The notes under the pieces are model-generated. The model had not been told where the DNA came from. It did no database searches and saw only the letters and a program-made list of their open reading frames with translations. DNA of 64,000 nucleotides from Diadema setosum. Its lineage: Eukaryota > Echinodermata > Echinoidea > Diadematoida > Diadematidae. Shown piece by piece: positions 1 to 12,200 of the stretch. Each line of letters begins with the position of its first letter. Positions within the stretch are counted from its first letter, which is position 1. The translations under genes and the position numbers were made by a program. Location of the stretch: the NCBI RefSeq assembly GCF_964275005.1, contig NC_092699.1:17970901-18034900 (forward strand), in the 5' to 3' direction.

Positions 1-879
1 TCACTTTGTATAGTCTTTTATACTACATGTAATACTATGCCTAAATACGTGTGCCCTTGTATGTCACTCCACCTTGTTTCGCTGTATGGTAACAACATTA
101 TGCCCGCTGTTTTCAAAAACAGAAGTAATTATAGCGAAACAACATGCAACAAAATATGGACGAAAAAATGTATAATATTGTATTCTTGTTTGAGGGAGTA
201 TGTGTGTGCCAACTTAGTTTGAATTATTTCGTCATGTGAAATGTTCCCTGTAAATGTAAATCTATACATATGAAGAGTTTTATCTCAAATCAAGCTATAA
301 ACTTCAAGAATATTTCTCGTTATGTTACAGCAATAGAATGATTTTGAACAAATAGTTTTATACTACGTACATGTAGGCCTATGTTAATATATTTTTGTAC
401 TACACTGATTTTTTTTTATCGTATCGGAAAGTATGCGTTATTGGAAATAAAGTTTGATTTATATATGCTTTCAAATTGCAGGGCTTAATACCAATGACCT
501 TCTGATATTTCTGTATAGGCCTAAGCATTATAGATCCTACTATACTACTTCTTTGGCGGTTGTTGGTTTTTTTTTTTCGGAAAGAACTTTTACAAGAACG
601 CAACATGCTTAACCCCTATCGTTCTGTTTTCATTAAAAAGAAAAAAAAATACTTGTGACCCTTTCGCAAGTAACATTCTTGGCGTGATACACCAATTTTG
701 GTATAACATGTTTCAAGTCGACCGATAATAGACAAATGAGGCTTCACTAAAAATCATCCTTTTTTATATCAATCTTAAAAATACAAACAGCAGTCAGTTG
801 ACACCTTCAAAAGTGCATTGCATATTATTTCTCTTTCCGAAATGATTGCACTGTTATTTAACCATTTTGTTGCTTTCAG
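1..879. other. Intronic sequence upstream of first visible decarboxylase exon
   Basis: No coding exon is recognised here. The stretch is AT-rich with short T and A runs and one TAGGCCTA-type motif near 375. It should be intron, because the exon starting at 880 is internal and enters in the middle of a codon. Confidence 0.5.
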
Positions 880-3800
880 GGTTCGGGAAAAAACTGCGTT
901 AACAAGTACCTTCAACGTCAACCCGCTGTATCTTCAACACGAGAATGACGGTAAGGCAATTAAAAGAAATTGAATTAATTAGTCAATGTTCTTTTTCCAA
1001 GTACTAGGTGTTACAAAAAACATTTCCCACTTTTGATGCTTAATAGTTCGAAAACTATATATCAGATAAAACTGTCATTGATACGAGTAAAAGCTGAATA
1101 GTGTACAATTTAGTTGGAAGTGATTTGAATATGAAAACCTACGTCAGTTTCATGAAATTCACGATTAATTTCAAGTTAGGTTCCAAATTTTGGTCAAATT
1201 TTAACCCTCTGTACAAAACTTGAACTTTTCACACAGGAACTAATGATGTGTATGTGAGTGTGTACTTACAATGACCCTGAACAATGGACATGGATATACC
1301 ACCTCTTCAGAGCTCTGCTCCAAGGCACATGAATGCTTTATTAATTATTCATGATGGATTGCCCTGTGCACTGCTAGTCTAAATTCATGACAAAGGGTGA
1401 AATTCATGCACATAAAAAAAGTAAGCACATGTTTCCATGTGCTTCCATACACCACATTTCAGAATGAATAAAGACTAGCTGTGAAAGTGAAATTCATCAT
1501 GAATAAATAATGGGCATTCCAATTCTGGTCATTGTCCAGAATCATTGTCTGGGTGTCAATTTACTACATACTCCCATACACACCAATTGACTTCTGTGCA
1601 AAGTTGAAGTTTTGTACAGAGGGTTGAAAATAGAGCAAAATCTGAAACTTAACTGAAAAATCAATGCTTAATTTAATGAAACTGAATCATGCTTTCATTT
1701 TAAAATTGCCTCCAACAAAATTGTACACTATTCAGCTATTGCTCATATCAATGTCGGTGTTATCTGATGTATAGTTTTTGAACTATTAAGGATCAAAATT
1801 TTGAAATGTTTTTTGTAACACCTAGTATAAAAGAAGCAGTCAGAATACTGAAGAGTATCATAATTATATACTTATACTCTCTATAGTTTGATGTATGCAC
1901 AAGTATAATTCGGGAGGGGTTTTGCAAAAGCACAAGTATTACTCGGATTTTTTTTTCCCCCAGAGAACTATATTTGTGGTCTTATTTTCGCAGGTGGACA
2001 TGTTGTTGAATTATAGCGTTGATTTGTGTATGTGTGTGTGTGTGTGTACGTGTGTGTGTGTGTGTGTTTGTTCGCGTGGTTTACATGTTTATTTTAAGAG
2101 AGGCACATAGTTTATGGGCTATCTAGTCGGCAACATTTTCTTAAGGTCAAAGTGTACGCTTTTCAGTCTACTCTATTTAGAGGATCCATTATATTAAACG
2201 TTTCAGAAAAAAAAAAGATCATGCTTTCTGTCCTCGCATGTGACACATGGGTAATAAATAATGTTAGGTCCCGTAATGTTTGCTCTGTTTTGGCTTTTGT
2301 CTATTACATCCAGATGCTGCAATTGACTACAGGGTAAGTAGAAAAAGACATATTATGTTACTGATAGCAATGATCTGTCTATTGTTTGCTTTCACATACA
2401 GTATTGAGAGTACTATAACAATGGGAATGTAATGTATGTGTAGCTATATTTAAGCTGGAGTCAATTAAATGCTATTACAATTTGAGCTTCGCCTCGCTGT
2501 CACCAAGAACTCCGTCCTCCATAGTAAATTATAGGGCATCTTCTGGATAATGTAGTGTTCCCGTGGGAATTCATTTATCGTGATACGATGTATTCAGGTT
2601 GGTGTTATGATTTCGCCCTTCAAACTTGCTTTTGGTCGTAAACCGAACGAGTCAAAATTGAAACCATGGTCATGGATTAACTTTAATACCAAAAGCTGTT
2701 TACGATACATAACTGCTGTGGCATAGTGACCGGCAAATTGTTTCGTCATATCGGAAGTCCTCTGCAGGTTTTTCATAATCTCTGTAGAAAGTTTATTTCC
2801 ACATGCTATTTATAATGGTGAACTTTTCATCCTGAAACTGATGCTTGCATTCTGTCTAACGTATAACTCAATTGCTGCCATATTGTTTTGTTACAATGAT
2901 GAATTATCATATCTCGACAAATTTCTGACACACTACACACACTTGTACATGATGTAGTTAAAATTATTAAAGGCATCATCATCACATAATATGACAATCA
3001 AGAGAGGAGTGATCAGATCAAGCAACCAATGAGTTTATTCCATTCTAGTCTAACAACTCATGTTCCACAAAATTGCTGAATTCACAAGTTCCTGATGTTA
3101 AACTATATTGACTTTTTTCTGACACACTAACATCATGATAGTGAATAAAGTGGTAGACAAGTCAAAAAACAAAACAAGACAAAACAAAACAAAACAAAAC
3201 ACGAGTTTTAAGCTATAGGCCTAATATGTTTATTTTTTTTCTCCGTCAGCACTGGACAATACCGCTCAGTAGGAGGTTCCGAGCTCTGAAGCTCTGGTTC
3301 GTCATCCGAACCTACGGGGTAGAAGGACTGCAAAAATACATCAGAAATGTAAGTATATACTCGTAACATAATTGTTGGAAGCCACTAAACTATGATTGGT
3401 ATTTTGCAAGTAATATATCTTTTCTATCAAATTTAGAAAACATTAATCCTGATCTGAGATATACCATTTTATGTAATTGTTACCCCACTCCGGCGGGGGT
3501 GGACGGATACGTAGGTAAACTGAAAGAAAGGAAGAATGACGTCCAGTCACAATGAATGCGGGAATGAATGTGTGTTTTAATATTCTCAGTATAAATCATA
3601 CCGAGTTTCAATGATCATATTAATAGCAATCAAAATAATTATCAATCACTCCTTCTTATCAACACAATGTGAATGACACATGCAAATATGCTGATATGAA
3701 TACCTAATTCTTCATCAGTATAATTGATAATTTACCTTGCTCAATATGCTTGATTTATACCTCAAAAAGTCTCTAAAATCAAAGGTTAATTATAACACTT

Positions 3801-6800
3801 ACTCATAACAATCAATTCTATTTTTCCTTCGCAGTAAGCATAATTAACTGTAACATTCTCCTTTAATAAAAGCAATCCAACTCAACCTTAAACCAGTCAT
3901 TTAATATATTAATGATTTAATCCAATAAATGCAACTACAGTTAAACTCGCCTAAGTCGACATCGCATATGTCGAATAATCGCGTAAGTCGATGATTTTAA
4001 AAAGTCCCGATTTTTCCCCATTGACTTACGTGTATTAATTCACTCACAAGTCGAATTTTGTAAGTCGAATACTCGCCTATGTCGATGAAATTCCAAGAAC
4101 GCTTTCACGGAAAAACCATTGAATTCACTGTGCCTAAGTCGAATAAGATTTTATTGTGTAATAAATCACTGTCATTATTCATTATTTATTACTCATTATT
4201 ACTTTGTTTGTCAGATGAGTTTGAGGTGACAAAAAATGATCTAAAGTATCAAAATTCAAAGCGATCGCATGAACTCTTTGAACTCTCTTCGTGTTTGGAG
4301 GTCCGCTGGTACAGCCCTGTCAGCTGTCGCGCTACATACGTACAGCGACTGGGCTGTGTATTGCTCCACTCGCAGTAAGGCGTTCGTACAGTACACATGC
4401 GTTCATTTACATGTACAGTATTGAGCTTGCAGTGTAGTTTGGGCATTTGCAGTGCCGTGCAGTGGAGTGGTATGGACGAAGCTGCTGAGTTTTCAAAGCG
4501 GAAAGTAGGGGGAAAGTTACGGGCACGGGTAAATCAGAATTGCACCTCTACACGCATTTCAAGCAACGGTATGGTAAACTGGAATCAATCACTGCTCAAA
4601 TATCGTTCATATTCACTTCCCCAAGGTTTAACAAGGGTGTAAAGTAATCGGACCTCTGCCAATACTAATGCACTGTCCATGCAAAGTTAGCCGCGGCCCT
4701 GCCGGGCAACCCGTGCTGCGGCACACCGCTCCAGCTCTCGGCTCCAGAGTAGACAACATACATGTACATTGTATGTACGTGTGGTGTAACTGTAAGTCGA
4801 TTTTTTTCGACTTACGCACAAGTCGAAAATCGCCTAAGTCGATGTGTTTTGCTCAGTCCCGAGAAGATCGACTTATGCGAGTTTAACTGTACATATCCTT
4901 TGATTATTCTCTGCTTGTATCAATGAATTGAAATGCAAATGATTAAATAAACCTAAACCTGGAATGCATTCACTTCTTTGGCAAGTATTGTTTTAAAAGC
5001 AACAAGGAAAACTAGTCATCTTAGTACATTGCAAACAAATCTAATTTCTTTAGTTTTCCTTTGTTTCTCTAAAAGCCAGGTTTTCTCTCTCTTTCCTGCT
5101 CGTTTTCTGTATTTTTCTCCTCTGATATTACACAAAACGCTTCTGTAAAATCTTTTACAATATAAACTTTAACAACATTTGAGATGATCCCTGCCGTCAG
5201 GCAAAAGCGAAAGTATTTCGGGAATTTCACGACAGTCGCTCTGAGGACCAAACTTTGGGGACGATCCCTGAATGATTCCCTTTTAATTTCTTTATAAAAA
5301 GTGAGGAACTGGCCAAAAGTGAGGAACTGAGGAGCTGGGAAATTGAGAGAGGTACTGACCACAACTATAAACACACCGTCCAGAGAGCTAGTGGTCAGCG
5401 CTCTGGCCGATAAGGCGTGGAGGTTGCTGTGAGTCATCCAAACTGTGTTCACACTGGACCTCCATCTCTACATCTACACTCTAAATATGTACACTATATT
5501 ACTTCTCGCTGTTTCCACTTTGTACAATATGACAATGTAACTCTGTTAACACTGTATCCAATATCCATATACTCACAACCTGTACACTTGTTTAGGCATT
5601 TGGGTTTCCACTCAGAAATGAAATACACTTGTAACTATCAGTGACTTTGCAGTCATTCCCAAGATAGCCTAAAAGTCAATGGACTCTGGTGCCGCGCACC
5701 ACCTAGCAGAGTGTTTACACTGACTGCTCTACTCATCCTTCTACACTGGATTGCACAGACTATGGCTTGTTCTCACTCACACTGGCAGTACTTAATCCGA
5801 AACTAAATCAGCTTAAGTAGTAATTATACATTTTTCATAATGAAAGCGGTTAAATCACTACAGAAATAAAATGACACAAACACTCATATTCATATAATCA
5901 CTAGCACATCATAATCAAGCAGTCACATCCGGCATTAAACAATAATAAGTAACTATTCAATAACTTCACTGAGAACACCATTTGTGATCTAAATTCCTCT
6001 TTTCCTGGAGGAGGAACTCTGCAATTCAACTACAAAACAATAAATATCACAGAATTTACCCAAAATAAAAGGAATGATTTAGGATAATTTATTAAACAGG
6101 AATAAAAGACAAATTTCTTACCTGAAAGAAAGGAAGAATGACGTCCAGTCACAATGAATGCGGGAATGAATGTGTGGAGCTCAAAACCACATCCATCGGG
6201 ACGGAGTCAGTTTTCTCAGAATTTGAAGAGACTGGGTAAATTCCACTCTGATTTCAGGGGTGGGTGAAATAGACTTGTGAGGGTAAATTTCCCTATTTAT
6301 ACCTCTGACTGATGTGCATTATTGTTATCAAATGTTTTCAAACAAATTTTGTAGGGGGGGGGGTAAACTTACTACGTTTGTCATATTCACTGTTTGGGAT
6401 GCTCATTTCTGGGTTGCCACATAATAACCACTTTCTGCTTGGTTGTTTTCAACTACTCTTCAAATCAACAAATTAATCCTGTTTTGAAATATGTGTGTTT
6501 CCAAGGTGATTGCAGAACATTGCTGGATTGTGAACTGGCTTATTCACGACAAGTGTTACTGTCAACATGTTACTGTCAACACAGAGCGTGTGCGTTATAC
6601 GAATAGGCTGCCTTGAGTCCGATCCGCATGTTCAGTCAGTGCTGGGTAATATTTCTAATTAACATGAGTGGCGTAACCTGACGCTGGATCATATTGGGTC
6701 GTATCCGTTTCGTCCTTCATCTAACGCCGACTATAGCTAGATGTCTGGCTGGTTGGATTCGTAATGTATCACATGCACATATACACACACACACCGTGTG

Positions 6801-9800
6801 ACAGCCAAAACAAATAAACAAACAAACAAAAAGCAAAAATGTAGCAAACAACCGACAATATAATTTGCAGAGGGATGAATGTCCTTTCGTCAGCTACGAG
6901 AGGAACCACAACACCTCCTCGATTTCCTTTACCGTCAAAAAAAGAAAAAAGTACGATGTCCATAACGCAGAACAGATGTCATTTATGTCTATAACCCTTG
7001 AAGCAACAAAGTTTAGCCAGAAATTTCCCCGTAATATATCGACAAATCCGATCAAATCGGGATTGTCGGAGCACTTGTAGCAAAGTTTTTCTGCCCCGGT
7101 CAGTCTGGTCTCTGGAGAAAACGCGAAGACTTTAGACCGCCCTGTAGATGAAAACAGAAACAGGAACAGAAGATACTCACCAAGTGAAATAATCACTTGT
7201 CACAAACAGATTCCTGTGGAAGAAAAAACCCAAGCAGTGGCACGTTCAGTTTGTTTCCCTTTCCACTCTCTAAAAGGAGTTGGGTATTGGAGGTGAGATA
7301 ACGGATAGGAGAGGGAAGGGAAGGGGGGGGGGGGCGGGGTTGGTAGAGCGTCGAGGGTGTCATGCATTTTGCAGAGAGTATGATGTCACGGGTGGCATCA
7401 CTTTTGCTGTGTACTCTTTCCGGCATGTCGAGTGAGTGCGTCCTTTGCCCGAACTGAATGTTTAGATTATACTGTTATTGGACGGTAGGGCTCTTTGACC
7501 AACAAAATTGCTTTGATACCTGTACATTCCGATTTCTTTTTTCTTTTTCTTTTTTTTTTTGGGGGGGGGGGGGGCAGCGGCGATGGGTAGGGGGTATATA
7601 TAGGGTTGTTTTTTGGAGTTGGGGAATTCACGTATAATATAGCATACAGCGAGACACTGTTGTTGTTTTTTTAAGAAGAGAGAGAGAGAAAAAAAATCTC
7701 TGCAACTGACATGACTGATTGACAAATTATTTCGACGTAGATAAGTACGGAATTGATCAGTGTTTTAGTAGTAGCCATGATAAAAGAAATCAAGGGAGTA
7801 CATACTCGAGCAGGATTAGAACCTACGACCTCCTGATCTCCGGACAGGCGCCATCTCCACTAAACCACCGAGCTTCCACCCGACAGCAAGTGTTGGTTCT
7901 AATCCTTATGGCATGCAGCGGGTACAGACTTTTCTTTAAAGCAACAACATTACGTTGCTGACTAGGGAGAAAGGAGACTGGACGTAAACAACCAACTAAT
8001 TACTTTACCAATTCCTTCTTTGTTGTTGTTGTTGTTATTGTTGTTACTATTGTTGTAATTGTTATTGGTGCTGTTAATCTTATCATTGTTCGATGGGAGT
8101 GAAGGGAAGCCAGGGACAGATGGGACTTGTTAAAGACGCTCACGGATGTTAGTTAAGAGCCCATGTCAACATTTTGTGCGGTCACGGATCCGTATTGTCA
8201 CAAGAATTTTGTAGACGTGCCGAAAGCAATGTTGCTCGAGAAACGTCATCCCGAATTGGGAAGTCCCGGAATTTCTGGAAAGGGACTAGCAAGGTCATAT
8301 TATGCGAACATGACCCTGATGAACAGGAGTGGATGACCGTCGGGTCATTTTCGGGCCTTCGATCCGCCATTTACGATGCAAACATAGGAGATAGACAGCT
8401 CTCTCATTTCACTGAATTGCCCATTTAAGTTAGATGACTAAAATGTGATTTAAATTGCCCCTTTAAGATGGATGACTATTTAAAATGGGATTTAAATTGT
8501 AGAATGTACCATCTCTCCTTGATTATATAGTTGTTAAATACACAATGGTTGTTAATTTCCGGTATCCATATTTTGCTTTTCTTGTCCTAACAGCATGTCA
8601 AGCAAGCGAAAAACTTTGAGTCGCTGGTGTGGAACGACAACCGTTTCGAAGTCCTGGGCGAGGTCACCATGGGTCTCGTTTGCTTCCGGCTCAAGGTAGG
8701 ACTGTTGACATACAACAATCACTCCCCTGCCTCCATTTCCCCTATAAGTTTTTTTTTTTTCTTTTTTTTTTTAATTGGCTCAAAATACATCATTTTCATA
8801 GCATTAACCTTTCCATCGAAACTTCTTTCCACTATAATTAAAGCAAAAGAAGAAATTATCCATTAGATAGTGTTTTCATATCTTTTTATGGTATTTACTG
8901 CAGTGACTATTATCATAATGATATCATTGATGAAGATGGTTGCGGTGACAACGAAATTGATTGTCAATACTCCAATCATTTTTATAATGTATATGTATAT
9001 TTTTGTCGTCAATATCAGTAGCATACTTTGATAAGTACTGTCTTCGTTATTGCGTTATTGTAATTCCAGGTGTCTTAACAGTAGGCCTACTGTTTTCTTT
9101 TTTATTCTTTGATATTTTTCATCGTTTTGCAAAATGCCTGTTAAATCCGCTTCGGCTCGGTTTAGCACTTACTTCGAGTTGGAAAGAAAACTTCATGGCA
9201 GAAAAATCTTTGTGTGGGTCAACTGTAATCTAAAATGACAAAAAAAAAAAGAAGAAGAAATCTTCTCAGTTTCACAATGGCCAGCATTTAAAACAATGCA
9301 TGACATCGCAGCTAATAATATACCATGAACTCATGCACATAGTTTACGACATGGATTACCTCGTACCAGAGTGAAGGACTGGGTCGTTGTTTCATTAAAA
9401 TCGTGCGTCTATGATCCGCAGGGCGAGAACAGCCTGACGGAAAGACTGCTGAAGAACATCAACGATTCGGGCAAACTGCACATGATTCCATCCTCCCTCA
9501 ACGGCAAATACGTCATCAGGTTCGCCATCTGCCACCAGAGGGCGTGCGAGGAGGACATCAACTACGCGTGGGACGTCATCAAGGAGATGGCCGATGAGGT
9601 ACATTTCATTTCATTTGCATATCCATTTTCAAAAGATATCCATGTATATTACAAATGACGAAATGATAGTACATGTACTTTCTATGTAACATGATACATG
9701 TACCATATCAATAAACACATCCTTTTTAGTAGAAAACTGGAAATGAGAATGGAGGGGCAGCTATTATCACTGACCTTTTCAACACCACCACCATGGAAAT

Positions 9801-12200
9801 TCAAAGAACGTTGTAATGTATACAATAAGGTTGCCAATGGTAATGGTTGTGGAAAACGATTATAGAAATTAGCAGGTCAAAAATCTCTACCCATTTTCTC
9901 TACGTAAATGAAATTGAGATTAAACAAATATCTTTGTAAGGTACAAGCTGCATAGAATATGAATATTCAATGTGATGGAGTGATTGTCAGGCATTAAGGT
10001 TAAAGCTTTGTGAATTGGTGGAGTGTCTCCTATGTCCCCCAATCATGAGGTGAGACTGAGAAAAACAATTTGTTGATATAATCGATTAAGCCTAAACGGC
10101 GTCGACTTAATGCAGCCTCGATACAGTACTAGTATTAACGTTTATAAGCGATATTTCATGCCATAAACAATTCAGTATCGTGGAATAATTGTTTAATTCA
10201 ATGGACTGAGTTAAATATAAACAAAGCGTTACAGTTACAACTCGAGTACAAGGAAAGACTTCACAGAAGCAACAGAAAAAAAAGAAGAAAAAAAAAGCAT
10301 GATTTGCCAATGATCTATTCATTAGATTTTAATATGTCATTCTGCTCACAATAATCAGTGCACAATGGAAGACCGGGATCGTATACAACCGAGCATCTGC
10401 CAAGAAGTAGCTCTCTTCCCTTTTCAGGGGATGCAGTTATCTTGCATTGTGGCTCCGTCGAAGTGTTTGTAAGGTTTAAACCTCTGGTATATTAGCGTCA
10501 TCATTATCATAATAGCGCTACTTTTCTTTGCCCGCAACGAAGGAGATACTGAGCATGCATGCTTCGTGCTGGGATATTATTTACATTTTTTTCTACACAA
10601 TTTACAAGTTGCGCTTGCGATATCATCCTCGCCAGTGATCACAACATACAAGTCACTCGGCATTCTATCATCGCATTCACATAAAATTTCTGCAGATGGT
10701 TTTAGGTTGAGGTACATTCATCTGTTCCGTCACACATTCTGTTCATTAATTGTTTCTGACACAGTACTTCTTTCGACTGGTTTCAGCATTTCATTTTATT
10801 TGTCAACTATATATCAGATATCATCTCCGTTATCACCTTCATTGGGTTGTCATACTCATTATTCATGTGGCATCTTATCATACAGTCGTCCTCTCAAGAT
10901 CAGACGCTCACTCATCAAGAGTCCTGGGTCCCGTTGCATAAAACTTTTTTAGCAACCTTAGAAAATTCTGGTTGGGATTTGCCCAACCTGAATTTTTTAA
11001 GGTTGCTAATCTAAGAATGTAAAATCCGTTGCATAAAAACTCTGGTTGGGAGCTTCCAACCGGAATTTTGTGATTTCAACCGGAAAAAAATCCGGTTGGA
11101 GTTTTATGCAACGGGCCCCTGAATAAGAACTTGGGCCGCTGTGCTACACTTCCCTTGTTTTTGTTTTTTTATTTTATTATGTCAAGCTAAAGGAGAAGAA
11201 CATAATTAGACATATCATTAGGCCTATCATTAGGTCTGTAGAACAAAAGAATAATTTCAATTGCAAGTATTCTTGATGGGAAACTGACAAATCGTTGCTT
11301 TCATCATTTTTTTTTTCATTTAAACTTATAAAACAGCTAAACAAAGAGTATAAGAGTTAGCAGGGACGATTGGGTAACAGTGACCACTAGAAATGCCCAT
11401 GCTTTGAAGAATTTCTTACATTTTTGCTCATAATAAGGTCATGATTAATATAATTCATGCCCCATTATTAAATGGGGTATAAATTTCTATCAGCTGATCA
11501 GCTAGACTGAGCTGGCACAAATGACAGCAAATTCTTCAAAAAGAAAAATACATTGTAATACTAAGGAAAGCCCGTCATTTTAGAAGACGGATAAATCAGA
11601 AGATAGAAAAATGAAACTGTGTAAGAAACTGCAGTCACCGCTTGATGTTATTATGATTATGACTCATGAACATAACATTCCATTATTATTCACCCTTTCA
11701 TACAGGTCTGTATGGCGTCCACCCGTACTAGACAGCGGCGCCCATCGGTGCTAGACAACAAAATCACCGCCTTTATGCACACTACCAGCTCACAATATGC
11801 CGAAATGATGCGCGAAGTGCCTGAACCGGGTTCGACGTCCGAAAGCAGTGGAGCCAGCACGGATAACGACGACGAGGAAGAGGAGGACGAACGCGTGAAT
11901 GATAAGGAAGAGCTGAACGAAAAGATCGCCGATCTGCGCAGTCGTTTCGCCGACGCCGTCAGCAACGGGCTCGGCGCGCACGAGCCTGTGAGCAACGGAC
12001 GTAGTGGGCGCACTGTGAGCGAGACCTCGACCCACCATCGCCGATCACGAAAACAGGCCGTCTTCCAGAGGCCTATCGCATACGAAATCGACGCCTTCGG
12101 TAAGCTCAAGGAGAGTTTCCGAGTGCAAAGGTTTAGCTTCGACAACGGTGAGCGAAGAAACAACAACCGGCTGTACAATCGGAGGATGACGATTTTCTGA
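880..12200 (+). CDS. Aromatic L-amino-acid / histidine decarboxylase-like enzyme, 3' part (6 exons)
   Basis: Group II pyridoxal-phosphate decarboxylase that makes an amine such as histamine, tyramine or dopamine from an amino acid in the cytosol. Exons: 880-950, 2314-2333, 3250-3348, 8594-8695, 9422-9598, 11706-12200 (TGA). All joins keep frame and use AG/GT borders, giving 320 residues. Family landmarks seen are [10 protein letters not shown], the block [31 protein letters not shown] and KYVIRF. The N-terminal half, with the cofactor-binding lysine, lies left of the window. The last exon adds about 164 residues beyond the catalytic fold, with an acidic run ([10 protein letters not shown]), Ser-rich stretches and basic patches (HHRRSRK). 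The segments FESLV..ND, SLTE and IPSSL look closest to histidine decarboxylases, but tyrosine or DOPA decarboxylase cannot be excluded. The family call is firm and the substrate is not. Confidence 0.93.
1002..1827. mobile_element. Foldback MITE, ~826 bp, in decarboxylase intron
   Basis: The left arm begins TACTAGGTGTTACAAAAAAC and the right arm ends as its near-exact inverse (GTTTTTTGTAACACCTAGTA). Complementarity continues inward for several hundred bases on both sides, for example TGTACACTATTCAGC near 1722 against GCTGAATAGTGTACAA near 1093. The flanking TA at 1002-1003 and 1826-1827 could be the target duplication of a Tc1/mariner-type element. No open frame of note lies inside. Confidence 0.8.
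2027..2077 (+). repeat. (TG)n microsatellite
   Basis: Interrupted TG dinucleotide tract with one TACG interruption. Confidence 0.9.
2314..2333 (+). CDS. 20-nt microexon of the decarboxylase gene
   Basis: Exon 880-950 ends one base into a codon (GAC G) and exon 3250-3348 starts in phase 0 with CAC, so they cannot join directly. Between them, CAG at 2311-2313 followed by ATGCTGCAATTGACTACAGG and then GTAAGT supplies two bases to finish a GAT codon plus AAIDYR. DDC-family proteins have an I/AxDYR segment directly before HWQIPL, so both phase and residues fit. Confidence 0.85.
3170..3203 (+). repeat. (AAAAC)n microsatellite
   Basis: Tandem AAAAC pentamers immediately upstream of exon 3250-3348. 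Confidence 0.85.
3520..3574 (+). repeat. 55-bp direct repeat, copy 1
   Basis: A 55-bp block beginning CTGAAAGAAAGGAAGAATG and ending GGGAATGAATGTGTG recurs identically at 6122-6176. On the - strand both copies end in TTTCTTTCAG, which resembles a splice acceptor border, and only the 6122 copy is followed by GTAAG. The cause of the duplication is unknown. Confidence 0.85.
3938..4889. mobile_element. Pogo/Tc1-mariner-like non-autonomous element, 952 bp
   Basis: Terminal inverted repeats start CAGTTAAACTCGC and end GCGAGTTTAACTG, flanked by TA on both sides (3936-3937, 4890-4891). Subterminal regions carry many AAGTCGA / TCGACTTA motifs in both orientations. CAGT-type ends with a TA duplication are typical of pogo/Tigger elements. 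The small internal open frames (for example 4397-4642) show no recognisable transposase. Confidence 0.88.
6122..6176 (+). repeat. 55-bp direct repeat, copy 2
   Basis: Identical to 3520-3574, about 2.6 kb away. The segment between the copies holds a pogo-like element (3938-4889) and AT-rich sequence without recognised genes. Confidence 0.85.
7551..7574 (+). repeat. Composite T(10)G(14) homopolymer
   Basis: A pure T run is followed directly by a pure G run. The same composite appears at 15521-15540, 22007-22036 and 50295-50313, and in inverse orientation at 16493-16514. Confidence 0.9.
7800..7880 (-). mobile_element. tRNA-derived SINE head
   Basis: The reverse complement shows a Pol III A box (TGGTTTAGTGG, 7867-7857) and B box (GGTTCTAATCC, 7823-7813) at tRNA-like spacing, with a possible anticodon stem CCTG/CAGG between them. 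The rest of the element is not clearly delimited. Confidence 0.75.
8021..8070 (+). repeat. (TTG)n microsatellite
   Basis: Imperfect TTG trinucleotide tract. Confidence 0.85.
10926..11119. mobile_element. Foldback MITE, ~194 bp
   Basis: The ends are inverse copies (GGGTCCCGTTGCATAAAACT and AGTTTTATGCAACGGGCCCC). Nested hairpins inside use TTAGCAACCTTA/TAAGGTTGCTAA and TCCAACCGGA/TCCGGTTGGA, so the element can fold into several stacked stems. It lies in the last intron of the decarboxylase gene. Confidence 0.85.

Larger units (their letters stand above)
4892..8593. other. Large decarboxylase intron remainder
   Basis: No host exon is seen. The stretch holds the second 55-bp repeat, G runs near 6354 and 7325, a (CAAA)n-like stretch near 6810-6835, a T-run/G-run composite at 7551-7574, a SINE head (7800-7880) and a TTG microsatellite. 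Open frames here are short and lack family similarity. Confidence 0.5.

Noticed and set aside
4079..4642. Open frames inside the pogo-like element
   Set aside because: No helix-turn-helix or DDE similarity seen; likely filler in a non-autonomous element.
10566..10952. 128-residue frame with hydrophobic, Ser-rich content
   Set aside because: No splice or family support and overlaps the start of a MITE.
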